Origin: JAKPAM01 sp047601745
GTDB taxonomy: Bacteria > Pseudomonadota > Gammaproteobacteria > Burkholderiales > Burkholderiaceae_E
Assembly: GCA_047601745.1 (NCBI GenBank)
Contig: JASGIS010000001.1
Span: 2,108,001-2,172,000, forward strand
Length of the DNA: 64,000 bases
Reading direction: 5' to 3'
The notes below the pieces were generated by a model. That model had not been told where the DNA came from and searched no databases. It saw only the letters and a list, made by a program, of their open reading frames with translations. Made by a program: the position numbers and the translations under genes. Below are positions 1 to 8,047 of this stretch, piece after piece (position 1 is the stretch's first letter; each line of letters starts with the position of its first letter).

Positions 1-138
1 GGATGCCGATCGCGATTCGCTTCCGTTCCGATCGGCCGTGCCGGCCGCCGGCGCGGTGGATGCCGCGACCGCGATCGACACGGCGAAGGCCGCGCGCGAA
101 GCCCGTGCGGTCCAGGCCGCGAGAACCGTGCCGATCAT
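1..138 (-). CDS. Exported protein, 5' end only (third gene of the phosphatase operon)
   Basis: Only the first 46 codons are inside the window; the reading frame is open to the edge. The ATG at 138 overlaps the TGA of the upstream alkaline phosphatase gene in an ATGA junction, so translation is probably coupled. The N-terminus (MIGTVLAAWTARASRAAF...) has arginines followed by a long Ala/Val stretch and small residues, as in a Sec signal peptide. After about residue 33 it becomes polar. The function cannot be told from this fragment. Its place behind two phosphatases and a Pho box suggests an exported protein made during phosphate starvation. The region has no other supported feature. Confidence 0.5.
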   Translation of the reverse strand, partial: MIGTVLAAWTARASRAAFAVSIAVAASTAPAAGTADRNGSESRSAS

Positions 139-1649
139 AAGCCCGCCGCTTCGCGCACCTTCGAGAACACCTTGGTGTTGTCCATCGTGCCCTTGAAGAT
201 CTTCGCGCCGGCACCGCCCGCGTACAGCATCACGTCGCCGCCGCCGTGGGTTTCGGCGCCCGGCTCGCCTAGCACGACGCCGACCTCCTGCAGGAAGTTG
301 TCCTGCGTGGTGTCGACTTGGGTCAGGTCCTCGCGGTCGGCCGCGCGCGCCGGGGCGATCCACGGCTTGTTGCCGTCCTCGGCGTTGACCTGGCTGGCGG
401 TGCTGCCGGTCGGGCGCCCGCCGTTGCCGAACACCAGCGTCGTATAGGGCTTGCCGTCGCCGGCCTTGGCCAGCTCGCCGCTGCGGTAGTCGACGACCTT
501 GCCCAGGATCGGCGTGCCGATCTTGCCGTAGCCGTTGAACGCGATCGAATGATCGTGGTCGGCGGTGACGACGATCAGCGTGTTGGCCAGGCCCGGATCC
601 TTCTGCTCCATGTAAGCCTTGGCCGCTTCGATCGCCGCGTCGAAGGCCAGCGTGTCCTCGAGCGCGCGCTTGGCGTTGCTGCCGTGCAGCGCGTGATCGA
701 TGCGGCCGCCCTCGACCATCAGGAAGAAGCCGTTGGCGTTCTTGCTCAACACGTCCAGCGCTTTCGTCGTCATCTGCGTCAGGCTCGGTTGATCCAGGTT
801 CTGGTTGACCCGGTCCAGCTCGTACGCCATCTCGCTGGGCGCGAACAGGCCCAGCAGCTTGCCGGTGCCGGCGGCATCCAGCGCGGCCAGCTCGGTGCCC
901 GAGCGCGCGATGCTGTAGCCGGCCGTCTGCATCATCGCCAGCAGGTTCAGATCGTCGGTGCGCTTGCTGCCGCTTCCCTGGGGCAGGTAGTTGCGCAGTC
1001 CGCCGCCCATCAGCACGTCGACGCCGTCGCCCAGCGCCGTGTTGTAGCGCGTCGCGCCGGGCACGCTCATCTCGGCGATCGTGTTGTAGCCGTTGCGATT
1101 GCAGATGTGCGCATAGGTGGCGGCCGGCGTCGCGTGGCCGACGCGCGTCGTCGACACCGCGCCGACCGAGCGGCCCTTGGCCTTCGACAGTTCGAGCAGC
1201 GTGACCGCCGGCGTGCCGTTGCCGGCCTCGCAGGTCGTATCCTCGCCGTTCACGTACTGCTTCTCGGATCCCGGCACATAAGCGACGGTTTCGGCGGACA
1301 TCGAGATAACTTCGTTGTTCATCTTGACGCCGGTCATGTACGCGGCCATCGACGGCGCGCTGTCGGTGGTCTGGCCGTCGCGCGAGAAGGTCTTGACGCG
1401 GGCGGCAGTGCCCAGCGTCTGCATCGTCAGCTTGGCGCGTTCGGCGCTGGGCAGCGAACCCGGCTGCGCGGCGAGCTGTTTCTCGCCCTTGTAGATCCGC
1501 GCGGCGGTCACCGTCACCGGGCCCATGCCGTCGCCGAGGAAGAAGATCACGTTGCGAGCCTCGCCGGCAGCGTGGGCCGTGCCGCCGAAGCCGGCCAGCG
1601 CGCAGCTTGCCGCGACGGCGATCGAAGTCTTGCGAAGGAAGCTGGCCAT
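135..1649 (-). CDS. phoA: Alkaline phosphatase (PhoA family), periplasmic
   Basis: Predicted periplasmic metal-dependent phosphomonoesterase of 504 residues. Residues 1-25 form a signal peptide ending in AHA. Family motifs in order: metal-binding FFLGDGMG near residue 33, nucleophile motif TDSAPSMAAYMTG (Ser in DSA), EGGRIDHALHGSNA, TADHDHS and ETHGGGD, which match the Zn/Mg ligands of PhoA. The ATG at 1649 has GGAG nine bases upstream. An in-frame ATG at 1751 would give a longer, non-signal-like N-terminus and is less likely. It follows a paralogue on the same strand, 110 bp downstream of that gene's stop, and shares its Pho-box promoter. Hydrolysis of organic phosphate esters to release phosphate is the family function; the natural substrate is unknown. 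Confidence 0.9.
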   Translation of the reverse strand: MASFLRKTSIAVAASCALAGFGGTAHAAGEARNVIFFLGDGMGPVTVTAARIYKGEKQLAAQPGSLPSAERAKLTMQTLGTAARVKTFSRDGQTTDSAPSMAAYMTGVKMNNEVISMSAETVAYVPGSEKQYVNGEDTTCEAGNGTPAVTLLELSKAKGRSVGAVSTTRVGHATPAATYAHICNRNGYNTIAEMSVPGATRYNTALGDGVDVLMGGGLRNYLPQGSGSKRTDDLNLLAMMQTAGYSIARSGTELAALDAAGTGKLLGLFAPSEMAYELDRVNQNLDQPSLTQMTTKALDVLSKNANGFFLMVEGGRIDHALHGSNAKRALEDTLAFDAAIEAAKAYMEQKDPGLANTLIVVTADHDHSIAFNGYGKIGTPILGKVVDYRSGELAKAGDGKPYTTLVFGNGGRPTGSTASQVNAEDGNKPWIAPARAADREDLTQVDTTQDNFLQEVGVVLGEPGAETHGGGDVMLYAGGAGAKIFKGTMDNTKVFSKVREAAGL

Positions 1650-1759
1650 GCGAGCGGGCTCCGTGAAAGAAGGGGCGAAGCGCGTCGCTGCGGCGCGCGG
1701 CGCGGCGACGGGCGAGAGGGCGTGCGAGGGGGCGGGGCGGTTATCGGACATGGCGCGTC

Positions 1760-3205
1760 TCACAGTCCGATCGCCTGCTTGATCAGGCCGAACACCTCGG
1801 TGTTGTCGAGCGAACCGGCGAAGCGGTCGGCGCCCAGACCCTGCGCGCCGAGGAATACGTCCGCGCCACCGTGCGTCTCGGTCGACAGCGGCACCACGGC
1901 TTCCTGCAGGTAGTCCTTGCTTTCGACCGTGCTCGAATCGATCGGACCTCGCGTGGCCAGGCGGTTCGGCCCGTTGCCGAAGCCCAGGATCGTGTACGGA
2001 TTGCCGTCGGTGTCGGTGCTGTCGGTGCCGGTCACGTAGTGCTTGACCTTGCCGAGGATGCCCGGCTTGCCCGACTCGGTCTTGCCGACGCGCTGCGCAT
2101 AGCCGTTCATCTGCAGCGTGTGATCGTGATCGGCGGTCACGACGACCAGCGTGTTGGCCAGGCCCGGATCGATCGCCTGCATCTTGTCGAGCGCGGTCCG
2201 GATCGCGTCGTCGAAGGCGACCGTATCCTGCAGCGCGCGGCGCGCGTTCGTCGCATGCAGCGCGTGGTCGATGCGGCCGCCCTCGACCATCAGGAAGAAG
2301 CCTTTTTTCTTGGCGGCCAGCGCGTCGATCGCCTTGCTCGTCATGTCGGCCAGGCTCGGTTCCTTGGCCGCGTCGCGGTCCAGTTCGTACGACAGGTGGC
2401 TGTTGTGGAACAGGCCGACGATCTTGCCGCCGTCGGCCGGCAACTGCGCGAACTCGCCGGCATTCGATGCATAGCGATAATCGGCGGCCTTCAGTTCGGC
2501 GATCAGGTCGCGGCCGTCGTTGCGCAGCCCGCCGCTGCTGGTCTTCGGCAGGAAGTAGCCGCGACCGCCGCCCAGGATCACGTCGATGCCGTCGCCCAGC
2601 TTGCCGTTGAAGCCGGCGCCCTTCGGTACCAGCGCGGCGGCGATCGTGTTCTCCGCGTCGCGGTGGCAGACGTGGGCATAGGTGGCGGCCGGCGTCGCGT
2701 GCGTGATCCTCGCGGTCGACACGATGCCGGTGCCGTAGCCGGCGGCCTTCATCTGTTCGAGCAGCGTCTCGACCGGAGTGCCGTTGCCGCTGGCCGGACA
2801 CGTGCTGTCGTAGTCGGACACGTAGTCCTTCCCGCCGGCGTCGACGGCCTGCGTCTCGGGCGTCATCGAGATGACCTCGTTATTCATCTTGACGCCGGTC
2901 ATGTAGGCCGCCATCGACGGGGCGCTGTCCGTGACCTGGCCGTCGTTCGAATACGTGTGGACGAACGCCGTCTCGGGCAGCGTATCCATCGTCAGTTCGC
3001 CGTCTTCGCCGACGTGGTAGATCCGCGCCGCGGTCATCGTCGTGATGCCCATGCCGTCGCCGAGGAAGAACAGCACGTTCCTGCTCGGCGCGCTGGCGCT
3101 GGGCGGCGGGTTATTGCTGCTATCGTTGTCGTGGTGGCTGCCGCCGCAGGCGGACAGGACCAGGCACATTCCGAGTACGGCGGAATGGATCGGATTGAAG
3201 GTCAT
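1760..3205 (-). CDS. phoA: Alkaline phosphatase (PhoA family), lipoprotein form
   Basis: A second PhoA-type phosphatase of 481 residues, first gene after the Pho box. It has the same motif series as the downstream paralogue: LFFLGDGMG, TDSAPSMAAYMTGVKMN, GGGRGYFLP, VEGGRIDHALHATNA, VTADHDH and TETHGGAD. Unlike the paralogue, its N-terminus (MTFNPIHSAV...LSACGG) carries a lipobox, LSAC, so it is probably a lipid-anchored enzyme, followed by a low-complexity H/D/S/N/P linker. The ATG at 3205 is chosen because it places the lipobox 17-20 residues from the start. A longer in-frame extension upstream would run through the promoter. Two paralogues with different anchoring suggest a surface-held form and a soluble form. 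Confidence 0.9.
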   Translation of the reverse strand: MTFNPIHSAVLGMCLVLSACGGSHHDNDSSNNPPPSASAPSRNVLFFLGDGMGITTMTAARIYHVGEDGELTMDTLPETAFVHTYSNDGQVTDSAPSMAAYMTGVKMNNEVISMTPETQAVDAGGKDYVSDYDSTCPASGNGTPVETLLEQMKAAGYGTGIVSTARITHATPAATYAHVCHRDAENTIAAALVPKGAGFNGKLGDGIDVILGGGRGYFLPKTSSGGLRNDGRDLIAELKAADYRYASNAGEFAQLPADGGKIVGLFHNSHLSYELDRDAAKEPSLADMTSKAIDALAAKKKGFFLMVEGGRIDHALHATNARRALQDTVAFDDAIRTALDKMQAIDPGLANTLVVVTADHDHTLQMNGYAQRVGKTESGKPGILGKVKHYVTGTDSTDTDGNPYTILGFGNGPNRLATRGPIDSSTVESKDYLQEAVVPLSTETHGGADVFLGAQGLGADRFAGSLDNTEVFGLIKQAIGL

Positions 3206-3266
3206 CGTGGGCGTTCCATGGCAGGGAAAACGGCCTGCGCCGACGAGGCGCTTGCTCCGGGCCACG

Positions 3267-3311
3267 AATCTAGCGAGCGTATATGACCGCCGCATGGCGA
3301 TTGGATGACAG
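3267..3311 (-). promoter_or_regulatory. Pho box (three units) and -10 for the phosphatase operon
   Basis: On the minus strand three 7-bp units repeat every 11 bp: CTGTCAT (3305-3311), TCGCCAT (3294-3300) and CGGTCAT (3283-3289). The PhoB consensus unit is CTGTCAT. Ten bases after the last unit comes TAGATT (3267-3272), a fair -10. PhoB boxes typically sit 10 bp before the -10 and replace the -35, so the geometry is right. It reads toward the two phosphatase genes. The site overlaps the first codons of the longest version of the divergent lysozyme-inhibitor frame, which argues for a later start of that gene. Confidence 0.65.
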
Positions 3312-3327
3312 GAAAAAGTCAGCAAGC

Positions 3328-3987
3328 GTGCACGGGGGCGTGAGCCGCAGTGCGCTGCTCGGGGCAGCGCTGGCGGCGACGGCGCTCGCTTCCGCCGCCG
3401 CGATCGCGCAGCCGCCGCATTCGCTGGTCCCCGCGCCGCCGGCCGGCGCGTCGCCGCGCGAACCCTCGTTCGACTGCCGCAAGGCGCGGATGCCGGTCGA
3501 AAAGCTGATCTGCGGCGATGCCGACCTGGCCGCGCTCGATCGCCGGATGGCTGCGTTGTATCAGCAGGTCGAATCGCCGGCGTCGCCGCTCGACGCCCGC
3601 GGGCGCCGTGCCGAGCGCGTCGCGCAGCGCGCCTGGATCGTCCAGCGCAACGGCTGCGTCAGCAAGGCGTATACCGCCGATTGCGTCGCGCGGCTCTACC
3701 AGCAGCGGATCGTCGCGCTGCGGATCGCCGCCGCGCAACTGACGCCGACGACCGTGGCCAGCTATCGTTGCCCGGGGCTCGACGGCATCCCGGTGACCGG
3801 CGCTTATTACGCGAGCGATCCGCCGGCCGCCCGTCTCACCGTCGGCACGCGGCAGGCGCTGGTATTCGCCGAGCCGTCGGCCAGCGGCACGCGCTATACG
3901 GCCAACGGCGTCGAGATTCGCGAGCACCAGCGCGAAGTGCGGCTGCGCTGGTTCGGGCGATCGTTCGTTTGTGGAGTGGAACCGTGA
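3328..3987 (+). CDS. Periplasmic lysozyme inhibitor with LprI-like and MliC-like domains
   Basis: Predicted exported protein of 219 residues. After a signal peptide (ALLGAALAATALASAAAIAQ) comes an LprI/DUF1311-type domain, with FDCRKARMPVEKLICGD, paired cysteines and QRAWIVQRNGC. It is followed by an MliC-type domain starting at SYRCPGLDG, with a C-terminal FVCGV cysteine. Both families inhibit or are linked to C-type lysozyme in the envelope, so this looks like a two-headed inhibitor. The start is uncertain. An in-frame ATG at 3283 lies inside the Pho box and lacks a ribosome site, so GTG 3328 was taken; GTG 3340 is also possible. The stop overlaps the GTG of gmhA. Confidence 0.75.
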   Translation: MHGGVSRSALLGAALAATALASAAAIAQPPHSLVPAPPAGASPREPSFDCRKARMPVEKLICGDADLAALDRRMAALYQQVESPASPLDARGRRAERVAQRAWIVQRNGCVSKAYTADCVARLYQQRIVALRIAAAQLTPTTVASYRCPGLDGIPVTGAYYASDPPAARLTVGTRQALVFAEPSASGTRYTANGVEIREHQREVRLRWFGRSFVCGVEP

Positions 3988-4580
3988 AGCAATATGTCGA
4001 AGCGAGTCTCGCCGAGGCGAGCCGGGCCCTGGCGGCGCTGCAGCGCGACGAGGCGACGCTCGACGCGATCGCCGCCGCCGGAGAACTGCTGGTGCGGACG
4101 TTCGAGCGCGGCGGCCGCGTGTTCGCCTGCGGCAACGGCGGCTCGATGTGCGACGCGATGCATTTCGCCGAGGAACTCACCGGCCGCTATCGGCAGGATC
4201 GGGCCGCGTTGCCGGCGGTGGCGATCGGCGATGCCGGGCACTTGAGTTGCGTCGGCAACGACTACGGATACGAGTTCGTGTTCTCGCGCTATCTCGAAGC
4301 GCATGCCCGACCGGGCGATTGCCTGGTCGCGCTGAGCACGAGCGGATCGAGCCGGAACGTCCTGCGCGCGGCGCGGACCGCCATCGACGCCGGCGCCTCG
4401 GTCATCGCGTTGACTGGCAGGCGCGACGCCGAACTGGGCGCGATGGCGACGCTGCATCTGTGCACGCCCGCCGGCCGGTTCGCCGACCGGGTCCAGGAAC
4501 TGCACATCAAGGCGCTGCACATCCTGATCGAACTGGTGGAGCGGCGGATGTTTCCGGACAACTATCGGCAAGGCGGGTGA
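3984..4580 (+). CDS. gmhA: Phosphoheptose isomerase (sedoheptulose 7-phosphate isomerase)
   Basis: SIS-domain isomerase of 198 residues that converts sedoheptulose 7-phosphate to D-glycero-D-manno-heptose 7-phosphate, the first step to the ADP-heptose of LPS inner core. It closely follows E. coli GmhA along its length: CGNGGSMCDAMHFAEELTGRY, SCVGNDYGYEFVFSRYLE, STSGSSRNVL and ADRVQELHIKALHILIELVE. The GTG start at 3984 overlaps the TGA of the lysozyme-inhibitor gene by 4 bases and has GGAG upstream, so the two are likely co-translated. Its last 19 bases overlap, tail to tail, the 3' end of the citrate-synthase-like gene. Confidence 0.9.
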   Translation: MKQYVEASLAEASRALAALQRDEATLDAIAAAGELLVRTFERGGRVFACGNGGSMCDAMHFAEELTGRYRQDRAALPAVAIGDAGHLSCVGNDYGYEFVFSRYLEAHARPGDCLVALSTSGSSRNVLRAARTAIDAGASVIALTGRRDAELGAMATLHLCTPAGRFADRVQELHIKALHILIELVERRMFPDNYRQGG

Positions 4581-5737
4581 TCGGCCGATCCGGCGTTCAT
4601 CTCACTGGCCGGAATCGGGCCCTGGTAGCGCGCCCGGGGGCGGATCAGCGTGCGCTGCTGGCGTTGCTCGATCGCATGCGCGGCCCAGCCGATGCTCCGA
4701 CCGAGCAGAAAGAGCTTGAACGGCGCCTGCGCAGGCAGGCAGCCCGCGCGGGCCAGGGCCAGCAGCGCGAAATCGACGTTCGGCGGACAGCCCGTCGCCT
4801 GCTCGGCCGCGTCGGCCAGTTCGCGCATCAGCGGATCGACCGGCAGATGTGCGAGCAATGCCCGCGCGCGAACATCGCCGGTCGGATAGAGCGGATGCCC
4901 GAAGCCCGGCAATGCGTGGTAGCGGTCCTGCCAGTCGCGGATCGTCGCTCCCACTCCAGCCAATGCGCAATCCCCGATCAGGCGAGCCAGCAGCGCGGTC
5001 GCCTGTCCGTGCAGCGGTCCGCTCAACGCGCACAGCCCGGCCATCAGACAGGCCGGCAGCGCCGCGCCGGTGGAAGCCGCGACTCTGGTCGCGAACGTCG
5101 AGGCGTTCAACTCGTGGTCGGCGATCAGCACCAGCGCCCGTCTGAGGGGATCGACGAGATCGTCGCTTACTTGAAGGCATCGAGCCAGGCCGGCGTGCAA
5201 TGCCTGGTCGCCGGGGCGCACGCCCAGCGCGGCAGCGAGTGCGCCGATCGCGGTTCGGGCTTCGTCGATCCATCGAACATCGTCGCTCGTCGTCTCGGCC
5301 GGGCCCTGCCGAATGCATGCCGCCAACGCCGCGAACGGATCGGCTGGCACGCTGTCCGGAACCGCGAATCGTACCGGCCGGCCGATGTCCCATAGCAGGC
5401 CAGCGACGTTTTCGAGCGTGGCCGTGTCGCTGAGCAGGATCGCGTCCTGCCCACGATAGATCAGCCGACCCCGATCGACGGTCGAGATGGCGGTGACGAT
5501 CGACGGCTCGCCCCAGGACATCGATCCGGCCGCGATGGCGGCGGGCTTGCGGCTGCGGGCACGACGTTCGGCCAGCGAGCGGACGTCCTGGGCGAGGTAC
5601 AGGCTGTGATGGGGCCGCGACGGGTCGGAACGCACTTCGATCCGATTGCGGCTGACGTACGCGTAGAGGGTCTGGGCCTTGATGCCGAGCGCGGCCAGGG
5701 CCTGCTCTCGAGTCATCCAGTCGGGGGTATTGATCAT
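4562..5737 (-). CDS. Citrate-synthase-family protein with N-terminal helix-turn-helix
   Basis: 391 residues. Residues 1-60 look like a MerR/excisionase-type HTH (MTREQALAALGIKAQTLYAYVSR...SLYLAQDVRSLA). The rest is a citrate-synthase fold with VDRGRLIYRGQDAI, LIADHELNASTFATRVAASTGA, SGPLHGQAT and GFGHPLYPTGDVRA, so the His residues of the active site are present. Citrate synthases condense an acyl-CoA with oxaloacetate, but the acceptor and acyl group here are unknown. The fused HTH suggests DNA binding or a structural role. ATG 5737 was taken; TTG 5746 is three codons upstream. It is divergent from a CaiB-type CoA-transferase, a likely functional partner, with a dyad at the start codon that could serve autoregulation. 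Confidence 0.8.
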   Translation of the reverse strand: MINTPDWMTREQALAALGIKAQTLYAYVSRNRIEVRSDPSRPHHSLYLAQDVRSLAERRARSRKPAAIAAGSMSWGEPSIVTAISTVDRGRLIYRGQDAILLSDTATLENVAGLLWDIGRPVRFAVPDSVPADPFAALAACIRQGPAETTSDDVRWIDEARTAIGALAAALGVRPGDQALHAGLARCLQVSDDLVDPLRRALVLIADHELNASTFATRVAASTGAALPACLMAGLCALSGPLHGQATALLARLIGDCALAGVGATIRDWQDRYHALPGFGHPLYPTGDVRARALLAHLPVDPLMRELADAAEQATGCPPNVDFALLALARAGCLPAQAPFKLFLLGRSIGWAAHAIEQRQQRTLIRPRARYQGPIPASEMNAGSADHPPCR

Positions 5738-5738
5738 G

Positions 5739-5752
5739 TCAATCAAGATTGA
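5739..5752. promoter_or_regulatory. Perfect dyad at the divergent citrate synthase/CaiB promoter region
   Basis: TCAATC-AA-GATTGA is a perfect inverted repeat just upstream of the ATG of the HTH-citrate synthase and 55 bp before the CaiB-type gene. TTGATC occurs on both sides of it. A weak sigma70-like pair for the CaiB gene is TTGATC (5749-5754) and TAACCT (5772-5777), 17 bp apart, so a protein bound to the dyad would overlap that -35. Operator function is inferred from position only. Confidence 0.35.
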
Positions 5753-5806
5753 TCGGTGCGGGGCCGTCTCCTAACCTTATCGCAGGTCGAAGACGAGGAG
5801 TACGCG

Positions 5807-7324
5807 ATGGATCCATCCCGACAGTTCGAAACGCCCTGGAACGCGATGCTCGCCGAGGCCGGCCGGTGCCTGCGAGGCGATGGCCGCGGCGACCCGCCGG
5901 TATCGGTCGTCGGCCGGGATACGCTGCCGTCGTGCTTCGCGGCGACCGATCTGGCGGTCGCGTCGATCGCCGCCGCCGGAACGGCGGTCGCCGAGCTGCT
6001 CGAACTGTCGCCGGCTTTCCGGTCCGGGCCCTCGCGTCGCGGCGTCACCGTCGACCAACGGCTGGCCTGCGGCTGGTTCCTGCGCTCGATCCGGCCGGTC
6101 GGATGGACGATGGCCGAGTCCTGGGACGCGATCGCCGGCGATTACCGGACGCGGGACGGCTGGATCCGCTTGCATACGAACGCGCCGCACCATCGCGCCG
6201 CCGCGCTGGCGGTGCTCGGTTGCGATGCCGAGCGGTCGGCGGTCGCCCGGGCGGTCGAGCGGGTCGACGCCGACGAACTCGAGCGCGCGATCGTGCAGGC
6301 GCGCGGATGCGCGGCGGCGATGCGCTCGCTGCAGGCATGGCACGCGCATCCGCAAGGCGTCGCGCTGCGGGCCGAGCCGCTGATCGCCACCGATCGCCGC
6401 GACGCGAGCGCGACCCCGTCATGGCGTCCCGATCCGCGGCGCCCGTTGGCCGGGATCCGGGTGCTGGACCTGACGCGCGTACTGGCCGGACCGGTCGCGA
6501 CGCGCGTGCTGGCCGGGCTCGGTGCGGAGGTGCTGAGGATCGATCCGCCGGACTGGAACGAGCCGAGCCTGGTGCCGGACGTGACGCTGGGCAAGCGCTG
6601 CGCGCGGCTCGATCTGCGGCGGCCCGCGGACCGGCAGGTGTTCGAAGCGCTGCTGGCGCGTGCCGACGTCGTCGTGCACGGCTATCGGCCGGGCGCGCTC
6701 GACGGCCTCGGTTATGGTCCGGCGCAGCGCCGCGCGATCAATCCCGATACGGTCGACGTGTCATTGTGCGCTTATGGATGGTCCGGTCCCTGGGCCGGGC
6801 GGCGCGGTTTCGACAGCCTCGTGCAGATGTCGGCGGGGATCGCCGAAGCCGGCATGCGCTGGCGCGAAGCGGACCGTCCCGTGCCGCTGCCGGCCCAGGC
6901 GCTCGACCACGCGACCGGCTACCTGATGGCGGCCGCGGCGATCCGTGGCATCGGCGAGCGCGTGCGCGACGGGCGCGTCCTGCAGGCGAGGCTGTCGCTG
7001 GCCCGCACGGCGATGATGCTGACGACCATTGGCGCGGGCGACGCCGATCGCGCCGGCGGCGGCGACAGTGATGTCGGCACGGGCGGAGACGTTGATACGG
7101 GCGGCGGCGACCGCCGCGAAGACCGTGCCGGCGCGCAGGCGCGTCCCGCCGCACCGCCGGCGTTCACCGGCGTAGCCGACGACGACTTCGATCCGCGCGT
7201 CGAGGCGACGCCCTGGGGCGAAGCGCGGCGGCTGCGTCCACCGTTGTCGATCGGGGACGTCGAGTTGCGTTGGGATCGCCCCGCGGCGACACTCGGATCG
7301 AGTCCGGCGCGATGGCTCGAATGA
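5807..7324 (+). CDS. CaiB/BaiF family (class III) CoA-transferase, two-part
   Basis: 505 residues. The C-terminal part, from about residue 207, is a typical CaiB domain: LAGIRVLDLTRVLAGPVATRVLAGLGAEVLRID, LGKRCARLDL, ARADVVVHGYRPGALDGLGYG and GFDSLVQMSAGIAEA, the last carrying the catalytic-type Asp. The N-terminal 200 residues resemble the other half of a CaiB fold (WIRLHTNAPHHRAAALAVLG...) without an obvious catalytic Asp. It looks like a fused pair of half-domains. The family moves CoA between carboxylic acids. GAGGAG lies six bases before the ATG. The C-terminus has a Gly/Asp-rich low-complexity linker. It is divergent from the HTH-citrate synthase, and the pairing suggests joint acyl-CoA metabolism. 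Confidence 0.8.
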   Translation: MDPSRQFETPWNAMLAEAGRCLRGDGRGDPPVSVVGRDTLPSCFAATDLAVASIAAAGTAVAELLELSPAFRSGPSRRGVTVDQRLACGWFLRSIRPVGWTMAESWDAIAGDYRTRDGWIRLHTNAPHHRAAALAVLGCDAERSAVARAVERVDADELERAIVQARGCAAAMRSLQAWHAHPQGVALRAEPLIATDRRDASATPSWRPDPRRPLAGIRVLDLTRVLAGPVATRVLAGLGAEVLRIDPPDWNEPSLVPDVTLGKRCARLDLRRPADRQVFEALLARADVVVHGYRPGALDGLGYGPAQRRAINPDTVDVSLCAYGWSGPWAGRRGFDSLVQMSAGIAEAGMRWREADRPVPLPAQALDHATGYLMAAAAIRGIGERVRDGRVLQARLSLARTAMMLTTIGAGDADRAGGGDSDVGTGGDVDTGGGDRREDRAGAQARPAAPPAFTGVADDDFDPRVEATPWGEARRLRPPLSIGDVELRWDRPAATLGSSPARWLE

Positions 7325-7364
7325 CGAAGGGCGGCACGGACGGCGCAACGGAATCGGAGGCGGA

Positions 7365-7892
7365 ATGCATGCAGGCGGCAGGCAGGTCGGCGGCAGGCAG
7401 GTCGGCGGGACGCGAGCAACGGGAATCGGCGAATCGGCAGCGCGGGCGAAGGCGTCGGGCGCCGCGAGGCGGGCGGTCGGCTTGACGCTGGCGATGGCCT
7501 GCGCGGTGGCCTGGGCGCAGTCGCCGGTCGGATCGTGGCGCTCGATCGACGACAAGACCGGCAAGCCGCGCGCGGAGATCCGCATCGTCGAGGCCGGCGG
7601 CAAGCTGGTCGGACGGATCGAACGGTCGGTTGCGGCCGATGCGGGCAAGGAGCCGGCGCGCTGCACGAAATGCCCGGGGGATCGGGCCGACCAGCCGCTG
7701 ATCGGACTGGAGATCATCCGCGGCGTCGACACGACGGCCCGCGACGGCTGGTTCGAAGGCGGCGAGATCCTCGATCCCGATTCGGGCAAGGTCTACACGC
7801 TGCGCCTGAAGCCCGAGGACGGCAAGCTGCTGGTGCGCGGCATGATCGGTCCGTTCTACCGCACGCAGACCTGGGAGCGTCTGTCGCCGTGA
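7365..7892 (+). CDS. DUF2147 family exported protein
   Basis: 175 residues. The mature part (QSPVGSWRSIDDKTGKPRAEIRI...CTKCPGDRADQPLIGLEIIRG...WFEGGEILDPDSGKVYTLRL...LLVRGMIGPFYRTQTW) carries the conserved pattern of DUF2147, a small secreted beta-rich family of unknown function. The hydrophobic stretch LTLAMACAVAWAQ is the signal-peptide core. The ATG at 7365 has GGAGG in front, but the n-region before the core is unusually long (about 38 residues) and contains a 15-bp tandem duplication. TTG 7482 would give a very short signal peptide. It lies 40 bp after the CaiB gene on the same strand. Confidence 0.75.
   Translation: MHAGGRQVGGRQVGGTRATGIGESAARAKASGAARRAVGLTLAMACAVAWAQSPVGSWRSIDDKTGKPRAEIRIVEAGGKLVGRIERSVAADAGKEPARCTKCPGDRADQPLIGLEIIRGVDTTARDGWFEGGEILDPDSGKVYTLRLKPEDGKLLVRGMIGPFYRTQTWERLSP
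7376..7405 (+). repeat. 15-bp perfect tandem duplication in the DUF2147 gene
   Basis: CGGCAGGCAGGTCGG occurs twice in direct succession and encodes GGRQV-GGRQV in the n-region of the signal peptide. The in-frame unit lets copy number change without frameshift. It probably arose by slippage and is unlikely to have a function of its own. Confidence 0.8.
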
Positions 7893-8047
7893 CGAGCAGC
7901 CGATGACGGCGCGGCGACCGCGGATCGGCTGGGCCTGCGTCCGCTACACTGGCATGGCCAGGGCCGCCGGCACGGAATAGGCGGCGATCCGGGGCCGCAG
8001 AGCGCAGGCGGGCGTCTGCCGGTCCCGCGCAGCGAGAGGCGAGCGCG

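Noticed and set aside
135..2801. An 888-codon minus-strand frame spanning both phosphatase genes
   Set aside because: Its first half is an Arg-rich out-of-frame reading of the upstream phosphatase. Only the part from 1649 has a signal peptide and family motifs.
3283..3327. Earlier ATG start for the lysozyme-inhibitor gene
   Set aside because: It has no ribosome site, adds a charged stretch before the signal peptide and lies inside the Pho box.
7947..7962. Possible sigma54 promoter before the amidase (TGGCATGGCCAGGGCC)
   Set aside because: GG/GC spacing is right and the -24 half is good, but the -12 half reads GGGC rather than TTGC. Too weak without other support.
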